DNA of 64,000 nt from Arcobacter suis CECT 7833 (GTDB lineage: Bacteria; Campylobacterota; Campylobacteria; Campylobacterales; Arcobacteraceae), in assembly GCF_003544815.1 (NCBI RefSeq), contig NZ_CP032100.1, positions 1,984,001 to 2,048,000 on the forward strand, in the 5' to 3' direction. The notes beneath the pieces are model-generated. The model was not told the DNA's origin and searched no databases. It was given only the letters and a program-made list of their open reading frames with translations. Shown here piece by piece: positions 36,636 through 44,441 of this stretch; positions within the stretch are counted from its first letter, which is position 1, and each line of letters starts with the position of its first letter. Both the position numbers and the translations under genes were made by a program.

Positions 36636-37368
36636 GTTCTTCCTTCTTTTCTTCAATAAAATGTGTAATTGCTTCTTTTATATTATCAAGTTTATTAGGA
36701 TTTCCTTGAAGTATTTTAAAATGTTTAGTGATATCTTCATTTTCTTTTATTTTTATATCAGCTATTTTTGAGCAAATTCCCAAAAATACACTATAAGGAA
36801 CATCATCTCCTCGTTTTAGAAAATGAATTGCTCGCTGTAATGATACAAAAGGATTTACACTTATCTTTTGAAGATTATTTACTCTAGTGTTTATATAATT
36901 TACAAACTCCATTTTCATATCACATCTAAGCACTGTAAATAGCCTTTTTTTAGTATTGTAACAACATTCAAAAACAATTTTTGTGGAATCAAAGTCAAAA
37001 CCATCAATAATTTGCTTCAAGGTAGCATCTTTAAATCTTTCTCTATAAACTAATTGATAAATATCATTTTTATATCTATATGTATACGAATTATTTTCAT
37101 ACTCAAAATAATCTTTATTCATCGCATTATTAATCATTTCCCTATCTTCAGATATCGGAAAAAACATATCTAAATCTCTAAATATATCAGATTTTATACA
37201 AGAACCTGCTAAATAAAAAATAATTTCCTCTTTTTCAATATGTTTAACAATCAACCTTTGAAAAAACTCATTCAATTTAATTACAATATTATCTAATCTA
37301 TAATCAAATGACAAAGCTTGTTCATAAGATAAAAGTTCTTGATAGTTTTTCCAAAAATTGTAAATCAT
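36625..37368 (-). CDS. Nucleotidyltransferase-fold protein of unknown function
   Basis: A 247-aa protein. [21 protein letters not shown] matches the polymerase-beta superfamily signature hG[GS]x(n)DhDh, with the two metal-ligand aspartates in DLD. The rest is helical with no recognised domain. It lies between the SLC13-type permease and cysC, overlapping cysC, so it is probably cotranscribed with the sulfate activation genes. Whether it acts in sulfate metabolism, nucleotide signalling or glycan activation cannot be told from sequence. Confidence 0.5.
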   Translation of the reverse strand: MIYNFWKNYQELLSYEQALSFDYRLDNIVIKLNEFFQRLIVKHIEKEEIIFYLAGSCIKSDIFRDLDMFFPISEDREMINNAMNKDYFEYENNSYTYRYKNDIYQLVYRERFKDATLKQIIDGFDFDSTKIVFECCYNTKKRLFTVLRCDMKMEFVNYINTRVNNLQKISVNPFVSLQRAIHFLKRGDDVPYSVFLGICSKIADIKIKENEDITKHFKILQGNPNKLDNIKEAITHFIEEKKEELGK

Positions 37369-37389
37369 ATTAACTCCAAATATAATATA

Positions 37390-39111
37390 TTAAAATTTAA
37401 AAAATAGTGGAACAAACATAATAACTGTTAAAGAATAAACAATAGATAAGATACCACCTATTTTTAAGAAATCACTTGTTTTATAAGCTCCTAAGGAGCT
37501 CACCATCAAATTTGTTTGATATCCATGAGGAATCATAAAGCTGGCACTAGCCCCAAAAGCAACAGCAAAGACAAATGGATAAATACTCACATTTAAGCCT
37601 ATAGCTGTTGCATAGCCTATTGGAAATGCTATTGCTGCGGCTGCATTATGTGACATAAATTGTGTTAAGATAAAAGTCACCAAATAAATACCTATAAAAC
37701 TTCCATATATACCAAAACTACCTAACGAAAATGTAATAATTTGAGCAATATCATTTGCAAGTCCTGAGTTTACTAAAACTTTTGAAATTCCAATTGATGA
37801 GCCAATTATCATAAATATTTCATAGGGAAACTTTCTTTTAATATCATTCAAAGATATAAATTTAAAAAATAATAAAATTATCAAAGCAAAAATCAAAGCT
37901 TTAAATAAACCTATGTATCCTAAAGCTGAAATTAAAATTATTGAAAAAAATCCAAAGAATATAAAAATACTCTGTGTTGTATTATATTTTTCATTTTGTT
38001 TTATATTTGATAATATATAAAAATTTTTTGATATATTATCTTTATTTTTAAAATCATTTCCAACTGCAAGTATAAGCCTATCTCCTGCTTGAATTATTTC
38101 TTCTCCAATTTTAAGAATAGATGAACTTCCTCTTTTAAAAGAGACTATAGCAGCATCATAATTTGATCTAAAATTTGTTTCTTTTACTGTTTTTCCTATT
38201 AAAGATGACTCTGAAGAAACTATTGTATCAACTAAAGTCAAAGTTTTAATATCGCTATTTTTAATATCATCAACTAAAATTAGACCATCAAATTTCTTTA
38301 AAACATCTATATATTTTATATCTCCACTAAAAATCAGTTTATCACTCTCTTCTATTATCTCACTTGGAGTTACCGGAGATATAGTTTTTCCTTTTCTTAA
38401 AATCTCCACTAAAAAAAAATATTCCAAATTTCTAAGTCCATTTTCTTTCACAGATTTTTTTATAAGTTTACTATTTGATGATAATTTAAACTCTACTAAA
38501 TATTCTTCAATATTTTCATTATTTGTTTGATTATCAGGGAGAAGATTTCTGGCGAAATATAAGGTTATTAATCCAAAAAAAGAAATAAAAAATCCAACAT
38601 AAAAGAAATAAAAAATTTTTAAACTCTCATGCCCATTTGCAACTACAAAACTATTTACTAACATATTTGTAGACGTACCAACTAGAGTTAATGTCCCTCC
38701 TAATATGGCAAAATATGATAAAGGTATCAAAAGTTTGGAAGGAGTATGATGTTTATTATTTTTTACTACACTCATTAAACTTGCTACAACTGCCGTATTA
38801 TTAACAAAAGCTGAGTAACTCAATACTATAAAACCAAATTTAAAAAACGTTTTTTTATAATTTTTAGATATTACAAATTTTGAAAAATAATCAATTAAAA
38901 TGGTTTTTTCTAAAACTATTGATACTAACAAAAGTAAAACTAAAGTAAGTAATGAATTATTTGTAAAACCTTCGACTAAATCATCAAATTTTATAAAATC
39001 TAAAATAAAATAGATTGATGATAATCCTGTAAAAAGAATTGAACCTCTATATTTATTTTGAATTAAAAGAATCAGTAATCCTATTAACGATATTGCTACA
39101 AATATTTTCAT
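37390..39111 (-). CDS. SLC13-family permease with RCK-C domains (probable sulfate/anion transporter)
   Basis: A 573-aa membrane protein: two helical halves of the SLC13/ArsB type (about 1-190 and 385-573) with two cytosolic TrkA-C/RCK-C-like domains in the middle (NGLRNLEYFFLVEILRKGKTISPV and ETNFRSNYDAAIVSFKRG segments). SFVNNTAVVASLM and FMSHNAAAAIAFPIG are the re-entrant transport motifs. Proteins of this layout often carry sulfate or other anions, which fits its place upstream of cysC and cysQ. Confidence 0.85.
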   Translation of the reverse strand: MKIFVAISLIGLLILLIQNKYRGSILFTGLSSIYFILDFIKFDDLVEGFTNNSLLTLVLLLLVSIVLEKTILIDYFSKFVISKNYKKTFFKFGFIVLSYSAFVNNTAVVASLMSVVKNNKHHTPSKLLIPLSYFAILGGTLTLVGTSTNMLVNSFVVANGHESLKIFYFFYVGFFISFFGLITLYFARNLLPDNQTNNENIEEYLVEFKLSSNSKLIKKSVKENGLRNLEYFFLVEILRKGKTISPVTPSEIIEESDKLIFSGDIKYIDVLKKFDGLILVDDIKNSDIKTLTLVDTIVSSESSLIGKTVKETNFRSNYDAAIVSFKRGSSSILKIGEEIIQAGDRLILAVGNDFKNKDNISKNFYILSNIKQNEKYNTTQSIFIFFGFFSIILISALGYIGLFKALIFALIILLFFKFISLNDIKRKFPYEIFMIIGSSIGISKVLVNSGLANDIAQIITFSLGSFGIYGSFIGIYLVTFILTQFMSHNAAAAIAFPIGYATAIGLNVSIYPFVFAVAFGASASFMIPHGYQTNLMVSSLGAYKTSDFLKIGGILSIVYSLTVIMFVPLFFKF

Positions 39112-39254
39112 TATATTTTACATCCTATTGTGACATTATTTTTTGAACATTTTATATAGTCTAGTTTTAAAGAACTTGACAAATTATCATACAGCACAAA
39201 ATTGTAACCAACTTCACTTAAAGCAACTAAGAGTACGAGAATTAATATGTACAG
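39111..39254 (-). CDS. Possible small membrane protein, 47 aa, no standard start
   Basis: An open frame starts within 15 bases of the wzz stop and ends in a TAATG overlap with the permease start. It reads a hydrophobic N-terminus (YILILVLLVALS) then LSSSLKLDYIKCSKNN and ends GCKI. No ATG, GTG or TTG opens the frame; a CTG at 39254 is the nearest candidate, and an ATG directly after the wzz stop is one base out of frame. It could be a real coupled small gene, a frameshifted remnant, or chance. Confidence 0.3.
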   Translation of the reverse strand: MYILILVLLVALSEVGYNFVLYDNLSSSLKLDYIKCSKNNVTIGCKI

Positions 39255-39262
39255 ATTACCAT

Positions 39263-39844
39263 TTAATTAGAATATTCTTTTCTTCTAGAGTTTATAAATT
39301 GCATGAAAAATACTATAAAAGTCGATAATATAAACCCACTTATAAATGAAACTAACCCTATTAATGATTTTTTAGGTTTATTTATTGGATTATTATCTAT
39401 TTGTATATTTCCAATTTGCTTAGTCATTATTACATTTTCATAAAATTTTGCTTTTTCTTTATGTCTATTTATTACAAACTCTACTGTTTTTTCTAAACTA
39501 TTTTTTATCTCTTCTTTATCTTGATTATTTGAACTAATTTCAAGTAAATTGTAAGTTCCTTTGGGAATATCTGTTGCTATTTTTAATTCTAATTTTAATA
39601 TTTCAGATAAATTTATAGAAGAATCTAAATAATTAGTACCAAAATTTCGACTTTGAATCTGACCTATTTCTATGTAAGTTTTACCATGGTATATGGGAAT
39701 GGGATTTTTAAAAGAAACATATATTAAGCTAATAATAGTAACCATACTCGTGAATAATAAAATAAAAATCTTTTTTTCCCAAATTGTTTTAAACAATTCT
39801 CTTAAGTCTATTTCATCTTCTATTATTTGTTCTTTCTTTTTCAA
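39263..39844 (-). CDS. wzz: Wzz-type chain length determinant
   Basis: A 193-aa protein with two membrane helices (about 29-48 and 160-183) around a periplasmic domain. DEIDLRELFKTIWEKKIFILLF and the C-terminal NKPKKSLIGLVSFISGFILS are typical of Wzz, including the proline-rich motif before helix 2. It is shorter than most Wzz (about 300 aa) and resembles compact Campylobacterota forms. First gene of the 33-kb minus-strand locus. Confidence 0.88.
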   Translation of the reverse strand: MKKKEQIIEDEIDLRELFKTIWEKKIFILLFTSMVTIISLIYVSFKNPIPIYHGKTYIEIGQIQSRNFGTNYLDSSINLSEILKLELKIATDIPKGTYNLLEISSNNQDKEEIKNSLEKTVEFVINRHKEKAKFYENVIMTKQIGNIQIDNNPINKPKKSLIGLVSFISGFILSTFIVFFMQFINSRRKEYSN

Positions 39845-39875
39845 TGTATTTCCCTAATTAAATTTTTAGTTGGAC

Positions 39876-39881
39876 ATTATA
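39876..39881 (-). promoter_or_regulatory. Putative -10 element of the polysaccharide locus
   Basis: Minus-strand TGATATAATG contains TATAAT about 32 bp before the wzz start, with an AT-rich upstream region and no clear -35, as is common in Campylobacterota. It would drive wzz and the genes downstream. Confidence 0.5.
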
Positions 39882-40110
39882 TCAAATAAAATTACTTTAT
39901 TTTGACTCTTTTTTAATAAAAAAATAATTCTGATTTAAATCTCAATTAAATTTTATTTATTGTGTAATTTTGTAACTATTATATTCAAATATATTGATAA
40001 TTTGCTTATTTAGTATATTTAAGTTTATAAACCTTCTATTCACTATTTAAAAAAATAAAATTTTGTGAATACCTATATAGATTAAATAAATTAAACATAG
40101 GAGTTATAAA

Positions 40111-40863
40111 ATGAAAACACTAATATCAATACTCTCAGGAAAAGGCGGAGTTGGCAAGTCTCAAATATCTGTTAGTATTGCCCAATCACTAAAGCAAGAA
40201 TACACATTAAAATGTTTTGACAACGATAGTCAGGTTCCAACATTAAGTAAATATAAATCACTAAATGCTAAACATATAATGATTTATGATATTGATAAAG
40301 ATGGTGAAATTCTTCCTGAAACACTAGATATCACAAAACTAGATGAAATAGCTTTTGAAATTGAAAATGGTAATAATGAAATAGTTCTTGTTGATAATGG
40401 ATCATCATCTTTTAATCCATTTTTGAGTGCATTTTCAGTTGAAGCAATTGAAATGCTTTATCAAGAAATCTCAAATTTTAATTTTATAGTTGTTATTCCT
40501 GTAACTGCTGATATAACAACCCATAAAAGTGCATTTGAAATTCTAACTAGATATTCAATCCTTGCAAAATATGTTATTGTTGAAAATTATCATTTTGGAA
40601 CGTTTGATTTTTTTAGTACTGAAATTGGGAAATTATTTGAATCAAATAGAAGTGTAATAATAAATGTAAAACTACAAAGATATACTGATTCATTTTTAAA
40701 AATGCATGAAAAGATGAGAGATTTAAATCTAACAAAAGAAGAAGCCTTAGATTCAAAAACTTTTCAACTAATTGAAAAATCAAGAATCAGAAAAATGAAA
40801 AAAGATTTCGATGATGTATTTCTAACAATTATTGATAATTTAATTTGTGATAGTGAGAAATAA
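40111..40863 (+). CDS. ParA/MinD-type ATPase (plasmid-like)
   Basis: A 250-aa deviant Walker A ATPase: SGKGGVGKSQIS at about 9-20 and IVLVDNGSSSFNPFL as the second motif. The type resembles plasmid-borne accessory ParA proteins (StbB/TraL-like) rather than chromosomal ParA: no N-terminal HTH, and no parB gene follows. It is followed 1 bp later by a coiled-coil membrane protein. A role in positioning or mobilisation of a former plasmid is inferred. Confidence 0.75.
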   Translation: MKTLISILSGKGGVGKSQISVSIAQSLKQEYTLKCFDNDSQVPTLSKYKSLNAKHIMIYDIDKDGEILPETLDITKLDEIAFEIENGNNEIVLVDNGSSSFNPFLSAFSVEAIEMLYQEISNFNFIVVIPVTADITTHKSAFEILTRYSILAKYVIVENYHFGTFDFFSTEIGKLFESNRSVIINVKLQRYTDSFLKMHEKMRDLNLTKEEALDSKTFQLIEKSRIRKMKKDFDDVFLTIIDNLICDSEK

Positions 40864-40864
40864 A

Positions 40865-41488
40865 ATGAATAATGATATTTTAACTTCAAATGAAACTATA
40901 GTTAAAAATAAAAACTCAAAAATTTTGCAACTTCAATTAAAATATAAAATTGATGAAACTGATCCTCTATTGGGTTTTTTCTACCTGATAGAAGATGAGA
41001 TACAAGATATTGTTGAACAAAATAAAAAAGCTTCTATTTTAATAAAAGATTTGGAGTTTCATATTCCAAAAATGAAACAATTAATTTTAAGTGTTGAATC
41101 TTATGAAACTAATGTTAGAGATAGAATTTTAGATGATTTGAATTCAAATTTGAAGGAATTAGAACTAAAACATGTAAGAAATCTTACATCTATTTCATCT
41201 AAAGCTTCAGAAATGCAAAATAATTTTGAAAGAATATTAGAAAAAGAAGAAGAGTTAAAAGAAGATTTAAAAAATTCAAGGGAAGCTGTTGTTTCTGAAC
41301 TTGAAAAATTTGCTTTTGAAATCAAACTGCAAAGAAATTCATTTGAAAATAGTAAAAGTAATTTTTATAAAAATATGGAAGAAAATTTAAAGATTTTATT
41401 TGAAAAATCCTTTTCAAATCTAAAAATATTAGTAATTTTCAATATAACACTAAGCCTAATAATATTCACATATTTATTACTTAAATAA
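40865..41488 (+). CDS. Coiled-coil protein with C-terminal membrane anchor
   Basis: A 207-aa protein. Residues about 35-175 are strongly Glu/Lys/Leu-rich helix (IEDEIQDIVEQNKKASILI onward), and a hydrophobic tail (LKILVIFNITLSLIIFTYLLL) ends the protein. The ATG directly after the ParA stop is preferred over an upstream GTG inside ParA. Partner of the ParA-like ATPase by position; resembles plasmid mobilisation or partition accessory proteins, but no family is recognised. Confidence 0.65.
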   Translation: MNNDILTSNETIVKNKNSKILQLQLKYKIDETDPLLGFFYLIEDEIQDIVEQNKKASILIKDLEFHIPKMKQLILSVESYETNVRDRILDDLNSNLKELELKHVRNLTSISSKASEMQNNFERILEKEEELKEDLKNSREAVVSELEKFAFEIKLQRNSFENSKSNFYKNMEENLKILFEKSFSNLKILVIFNITLSLIIFTYLLLK

Positions 41489-41506
41489 ATTTGTGAATAA
41501 CTAATA

Positions 41507-41529
41507 GAAAAAGAGATTTTCTCTTTTTC
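41507..41529 (+). terminator. Hairpin after the ParA operon
   Basis: GAAAAAGAGA and TCTCTTTTTC form a perfect 10-bp stem with a 3-nt loop, the descending arm being T-rich. It lies 18 bp after the coiled-coil gene. Confidence 0.65.
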
Positions 41530-41589
41530 TTCAAATCCAAAAACAATTTTAAAAGTTAAAAAACAAATAAACCATTCCAAGGATAAAAA

Positions 41590-41826
41590 ATGCAATGGAA
41601 TCTAAAATCACATATTACAGATCATAGTGCATTAACTATTGATAATCTAAATTTAGATTTCAATGAATCTGATTCAAAAAATATACATTTTACACTATCA
41701 ATTGATCTATGCCAACTTTTGATAAATCATAATTGTAAATCTCAAGATGATGTAGATAAATTAATGAAATCATTTTTAAAAGATCTATCAAATCATTCCC
41801 ATACCTTTTTGATTCGGCTACACTAA
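41590..41826 (+). pseudogene. ORF truncated by the IS3-family insertion
   Basis: It has AAGGA and an ATG at 41590. It encodes about 75 native residues (core NLNLDFNESDSKNIHFTLS, DLCQLLINHNCKSQDDVDKL) and then runs into the left end of the IS element, where it stops after RLH. No continuation is recognisable on the far side of the element, where an oppositely oriented gene ends after 9 bp. Family unknown. Confidence 0.5.
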
Positions 41827-41869
41827 TTCATACTTGGAATTTAAAAACTTCTAAGTTAAAATAATAAGT

Positions 41870-42223
41870 ATGAAAGAAGTAGAAAAAATGAGAAATAGTA
41901 AATATACTAAAGAGTTTAGAGATGAGACTGTTCACTTAATTTTGAATAGTAAAAAGTCAGCAATGCAAATTGCAGCATAGAACGTAGCGTTAGCAAGAAA
42001 AGATCTTGGAATAAATGATAAAACAATTTATAATTGGATTAAAGTTTATAAAAAAGAAAATAATATAACAACTCCTATTGATGAAACTAAAAATCAATCT
42101 AAATCCTCACAACAAGAATTAGTGGCTGAACTAAAACAGCTACGAGCAGAGAATAAATTACTCAAACAAGAAAGAGATATTCTAAAAAAGGCAACAGCAT
42201 ACGCAGCATTTGAAACTCTATAA
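41870..42223 (+). pseudogene. IS3 orfA (HTH subunit) with internal stop
   Basis: Encodes YTKEFRDETVHLILNSKK and, after the disruption, KDLGINDKTIYNWIK, the helix-turn-helix of IS3 OrfA, then a leucine-zipper-like LKQLRAENKLLKQERDILKK. Between QIA and KDLG lie 24 extra bases with an in-frame TAG (41978-41980). Start at 41870 or 41888. Confidence 0.85.
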
Positions 42224-43147
42224 AGTATGCTTGGATAAAAGAGCATAGAAAGAGTTTCAATATAAAACTTATGTGTAAAGTTTTTAAAGTTGATAAAAGT
42301 AGCTATTACAATTGGGTTAAAAATGGTTGTGTAATTCAAAAAGTTGATGAGAAACTTAATGAACTAATTGAAATAATATTTCTTCAATCAAGACAAACAT
42401 ATGGTACAAGAAGGATAAAAGATAAACTTCTTGAAAGATATGGTGTAATAGTTTCAAGAAGACGAATTAGAAATATTCTAAAACAATTAGGATTGTTTGT
42501 AAAAATGAAACGAAGATTTAAAGTTATGACAACAGATTCAAATCATAATTTACCAATAGCTCCCAATATTTTAAATAGAGATTTCTATGCTTCAAAAGTT
42601 GATGAAAAATATGTAGGCGATAGAAGTATTAATAAAAAGATATTAAATATATCTTTTTATTAATACGCGTTATATTCCAACAAGTGAAGGATGGTTGTAT
42701 CTTGCAACAGTTATTGATTTATATTCAAGAAAAATAGTTGGTTGGAGTATGGATGAAACAATGAAAGTTTCACTTGTAAATGATGCTTTAAAGATGGCTC
42801 TTATTTCAAGAAATCCAGAAAAAGGACTAATTTGGCATACAGATAGAGGAAGTCAATATGCTTCTTATGAACATAAAGATTTACTCAAAAGACATGGAAT
42901 AATTCAAAGTATGAGTCGAAAAGGGAATTGTCATGATAATGCAGTTGCAGAAAGTTTTTTCCATACATTAAAAACAGAATTAATCCATCATGAAATTTAT
43001 CATACAAAAGAACAAGCAAAAAGATCAATATTTGAATATATAGAAGTGTTTTATAATAGAGAAAGAAGTCATAGTGCAAATAACAATTTATCACCAGTAG
43101 AGTTTGAAGAAAAACAAAAATTGTTACAAAAAGAAATTGCTGCTTAG
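42220..43147 (+). pseudogene. IS3 orfB (DDE integrase) split by a hairpin insertion
   Basis: The integrase has all three acidic positions ([26 protein letters not shown]). The frame breaks after KYVGD because 43 extra bases are present at about 42622-42664; skipping them restores [16 protein letters not shown]. The usual ATG before KYAWIKEH reads ATA (42220). Both changes inactivate the gene. Confidence 0.88.
42626..42666. repeat. 41-bp perfect hairpin inside IS3 orfB
   Basis: GTATTAATAAAAAGATAT, a 5-base TAAAT loop and the exact complement ATATCTTTTTATTAATAC. The insert interrupts conserved integrase sequence. Confidence 0.9.
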
Positions 43148-43191
43148 GGATTATAATTTCTGAGTATGTTTTAGGGTTGACAGATCACTTC

Positions 43192-43572
43192 TTATTTTTC
43201 TACTAATAAATCAGCTTTTGTTTTTAATCTTTTTTTATATAAAAACTCTTTTTCTCTTTGTGTGAATTTTTCTTCTTTAGGAATTTTCTCTTTTTTTACC
43301 TCAACATTTTTTTGTTCTTTTTCTTCTTTTTTAAAAATTGTCAAAACAAGATAAATGGAAAAAACAATATTAAATATAATAATTGTCCATTTTAAAATTA
43401 GTGCTATTTCTAAAAATTCCAATCTATCTTTTAACTTCAAATATTCAACTACATCACCATAAATAGCATTTGCAAAAAATGCAATTACCAAAAGTAAAAT
43501 TATTAAGATAACTCTTCTTCTAAATTTAAATAAGTAGTACCAAAAAAGTGCTGATTTAACTTGTTTAAACAT
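43192..43572 (-). CDS. Small membrane protein, 126 aa, unknown
   Basis: Two hydrophobic helices (RVILIILLLVIAFFANAIYG and ALILKWTIIIFNIVFSIYLVL) and a charged Lys/Glu C-terminus (KKEEKEQKNVEVKKEK and on to QREKEFLYKKRLKTKADL). It lies 9 bp from the IS right end and is followed by another unknown gene 9 bp away. Possibly part of the plasmid-like island. No family recognised. Confidence 0.5.
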   Translation of the reverse strand: MFKQVKSALFWYYLFKFRRRVILIILLLVIAFFANAIYGDVVEYLKLKDRLEFLEIALILKWTIIIFNIVFSIYLVLTIFKKEEKEQKNVEVKKEKIPKEEKFTQREKEFLYKKRLKTKADLLVEK

Positions 43573-43581
43573 TATATTTCC

Positions 43582-43896
43582 CTAAACAAAAAAGTTCAAT
43601 CCAAGAGCTGCAAGTGCAACCACTAAAGATTTTGTTTTTAAATCATCAATTATTTTTCTTTCTTCATCGGCAATTATAATTTCTAGTTGCTCATCACTAT
43701 AATCATCAAAAGTTTTATAATTTTCAACAAGTCTAGCTTTTGTAGCTAATATGGCTTTTTCTCGGATTTTTAGGTTTATTGCGTCTTTTATTTGTTTACT
43801 TTTGATTTTTGGATAATCAAAGGCTTTAGTAGCATTTTCACTTGCTATATTTAATAATTTATTAGAGTTTTCTTTTAGTTTGTCTTTTATGCCCAT
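43582..43896 (-). CDS. Small helical protein, 104 aa, unknown
   Basis: A mostly helical charged protein (MGIKDKLKENSNKLLNIASE at the start, FDDYSDEQLEIIIADEERKI in the middle) ending in a short hydrophobic segment (SLVVALAALGLNFF). Likely membrane-tethered and cotranscribed with the 126-aa protein. No function can be stated. Confidence 0.5.
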   Translation of the reverse strand: MGIKDKLKENSNKLLNIASENATKAFDYPKIKSKQIKDAINLKIREKAILATKARLVENYKTFDDYSDEQLEIIIADEERKIIDDLKTKSLVVALAALGLNFFV

Positions 43897-43969
43897 AGTT
43901 TTTTTCCATTAATTTTTATTTATTGTAGCACTTATGTATTAATGAAATGATAACTATCTTTTGAGTTAA

Positions 43970-44083
43970 TTATAAAATATATTCCCATCTAGGATATGCA
44001 GCAGCAATACTTTTCATATCATCTATTTTAAATACATTAATAATTTTGAATCTGCCACTTGATAAAAATGCTTTTATTTTCAT
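43970..44083 (-). CDS. Possible 37-aa small protein
   Basis: ATG preceded by AAGGGA at 7 bases. The frame reads MKIKAFLSSGRFKIINVFKI and ends SIAAAYPRWEYIL before TAA. The good ribosome binding site and mixed composition favour a real small gene. Family unknown. The rest of 43897-44214 shows nothing else. Confidence 0.4.
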   Translation of the reverse strand: MKIKAFLSSGRFKIINVFKIDDMKSIAAAYPRWEYIL

Positions 44084-44214
44084 TTTATTTCCCTTGTTTT
44101 TTCTAATATAAATTATATGCAATATTAAATAATAATCAACTTAAATATATATATCTATTTATATATTATTTATTAATTTATGATATACTTTTGCATATTA
44201 TTTGGTGGAGTAAA

Positions 44215-44433
44215 ATGGAAAAAGAAAATTTTAAACAATTATTGAAAAAAGCTGATTTTAATAAACGAACATTTTCCCAATATTTAGGACTAAAATATCA
44301 AAGTGTAAATTCATGGGGAAACAATGGACGAAATGTTCCATATTGGGTAGAATCATGGCTAAATTTATATATTGACAATAAAAAATGCAAACAAATAAAA
44401 GAGATTTTAAAAGATAGTGGTGTTTGCCAATAA
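44215..44433 (+). CDS. Small HTH-like DNA-binding protein, 72 aa
   Basis: Reads MEKENFKQLLKKADFNKRTF then SQYLGLKYQSVNSWGNNG, a lambda-repressor-like helix-turn-helix (S-x-x-L-G-x-x-x-x-x-V-N-x-W). The ATG at 44215 has GGTGGAG upstream; an earlier ATG lacks this. A related small protein (MEKKEFRKIIKE...) is encoded at 55613. Directly precedes thiD, with which it overlaps or abuts, so cotranscription is likely. Plasmid- or phage-type regulator. Confidence 0.6.
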   Translation: MEKENFKQLLKKADFNKRTFSQYLGLKYQSVNSWGNNGRNVPYWVESWLNLYIDNKKCKQIKEILKDSGVCQ

Positions 44434-44441
44434 GGAATAAA

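Larger units (their letters stand above)
41814..43182 (+). mobile_element. Degenerate IS3-family insertion sequence
   Basis: About 1.37 kb with imperfect terminal inverted repeats: left CGGCTACACTAATTCATACT and, on the opposite strand at the right end, TGTCAACCCTAAAACATACT. GAT flanks both ends and may be a 3-bp target duplication. It contains orfA and orfB of an IS3-group transposase, both disrupted, so the copy cannot move by itself. Confidence 0.85.

Noticed and set aside
39143-39328. Plus-strand 61-aa frame next to wzz
   Set aside because: It overlaps wzz and the gap ORF on the other strand, and has no ribosome binding site.
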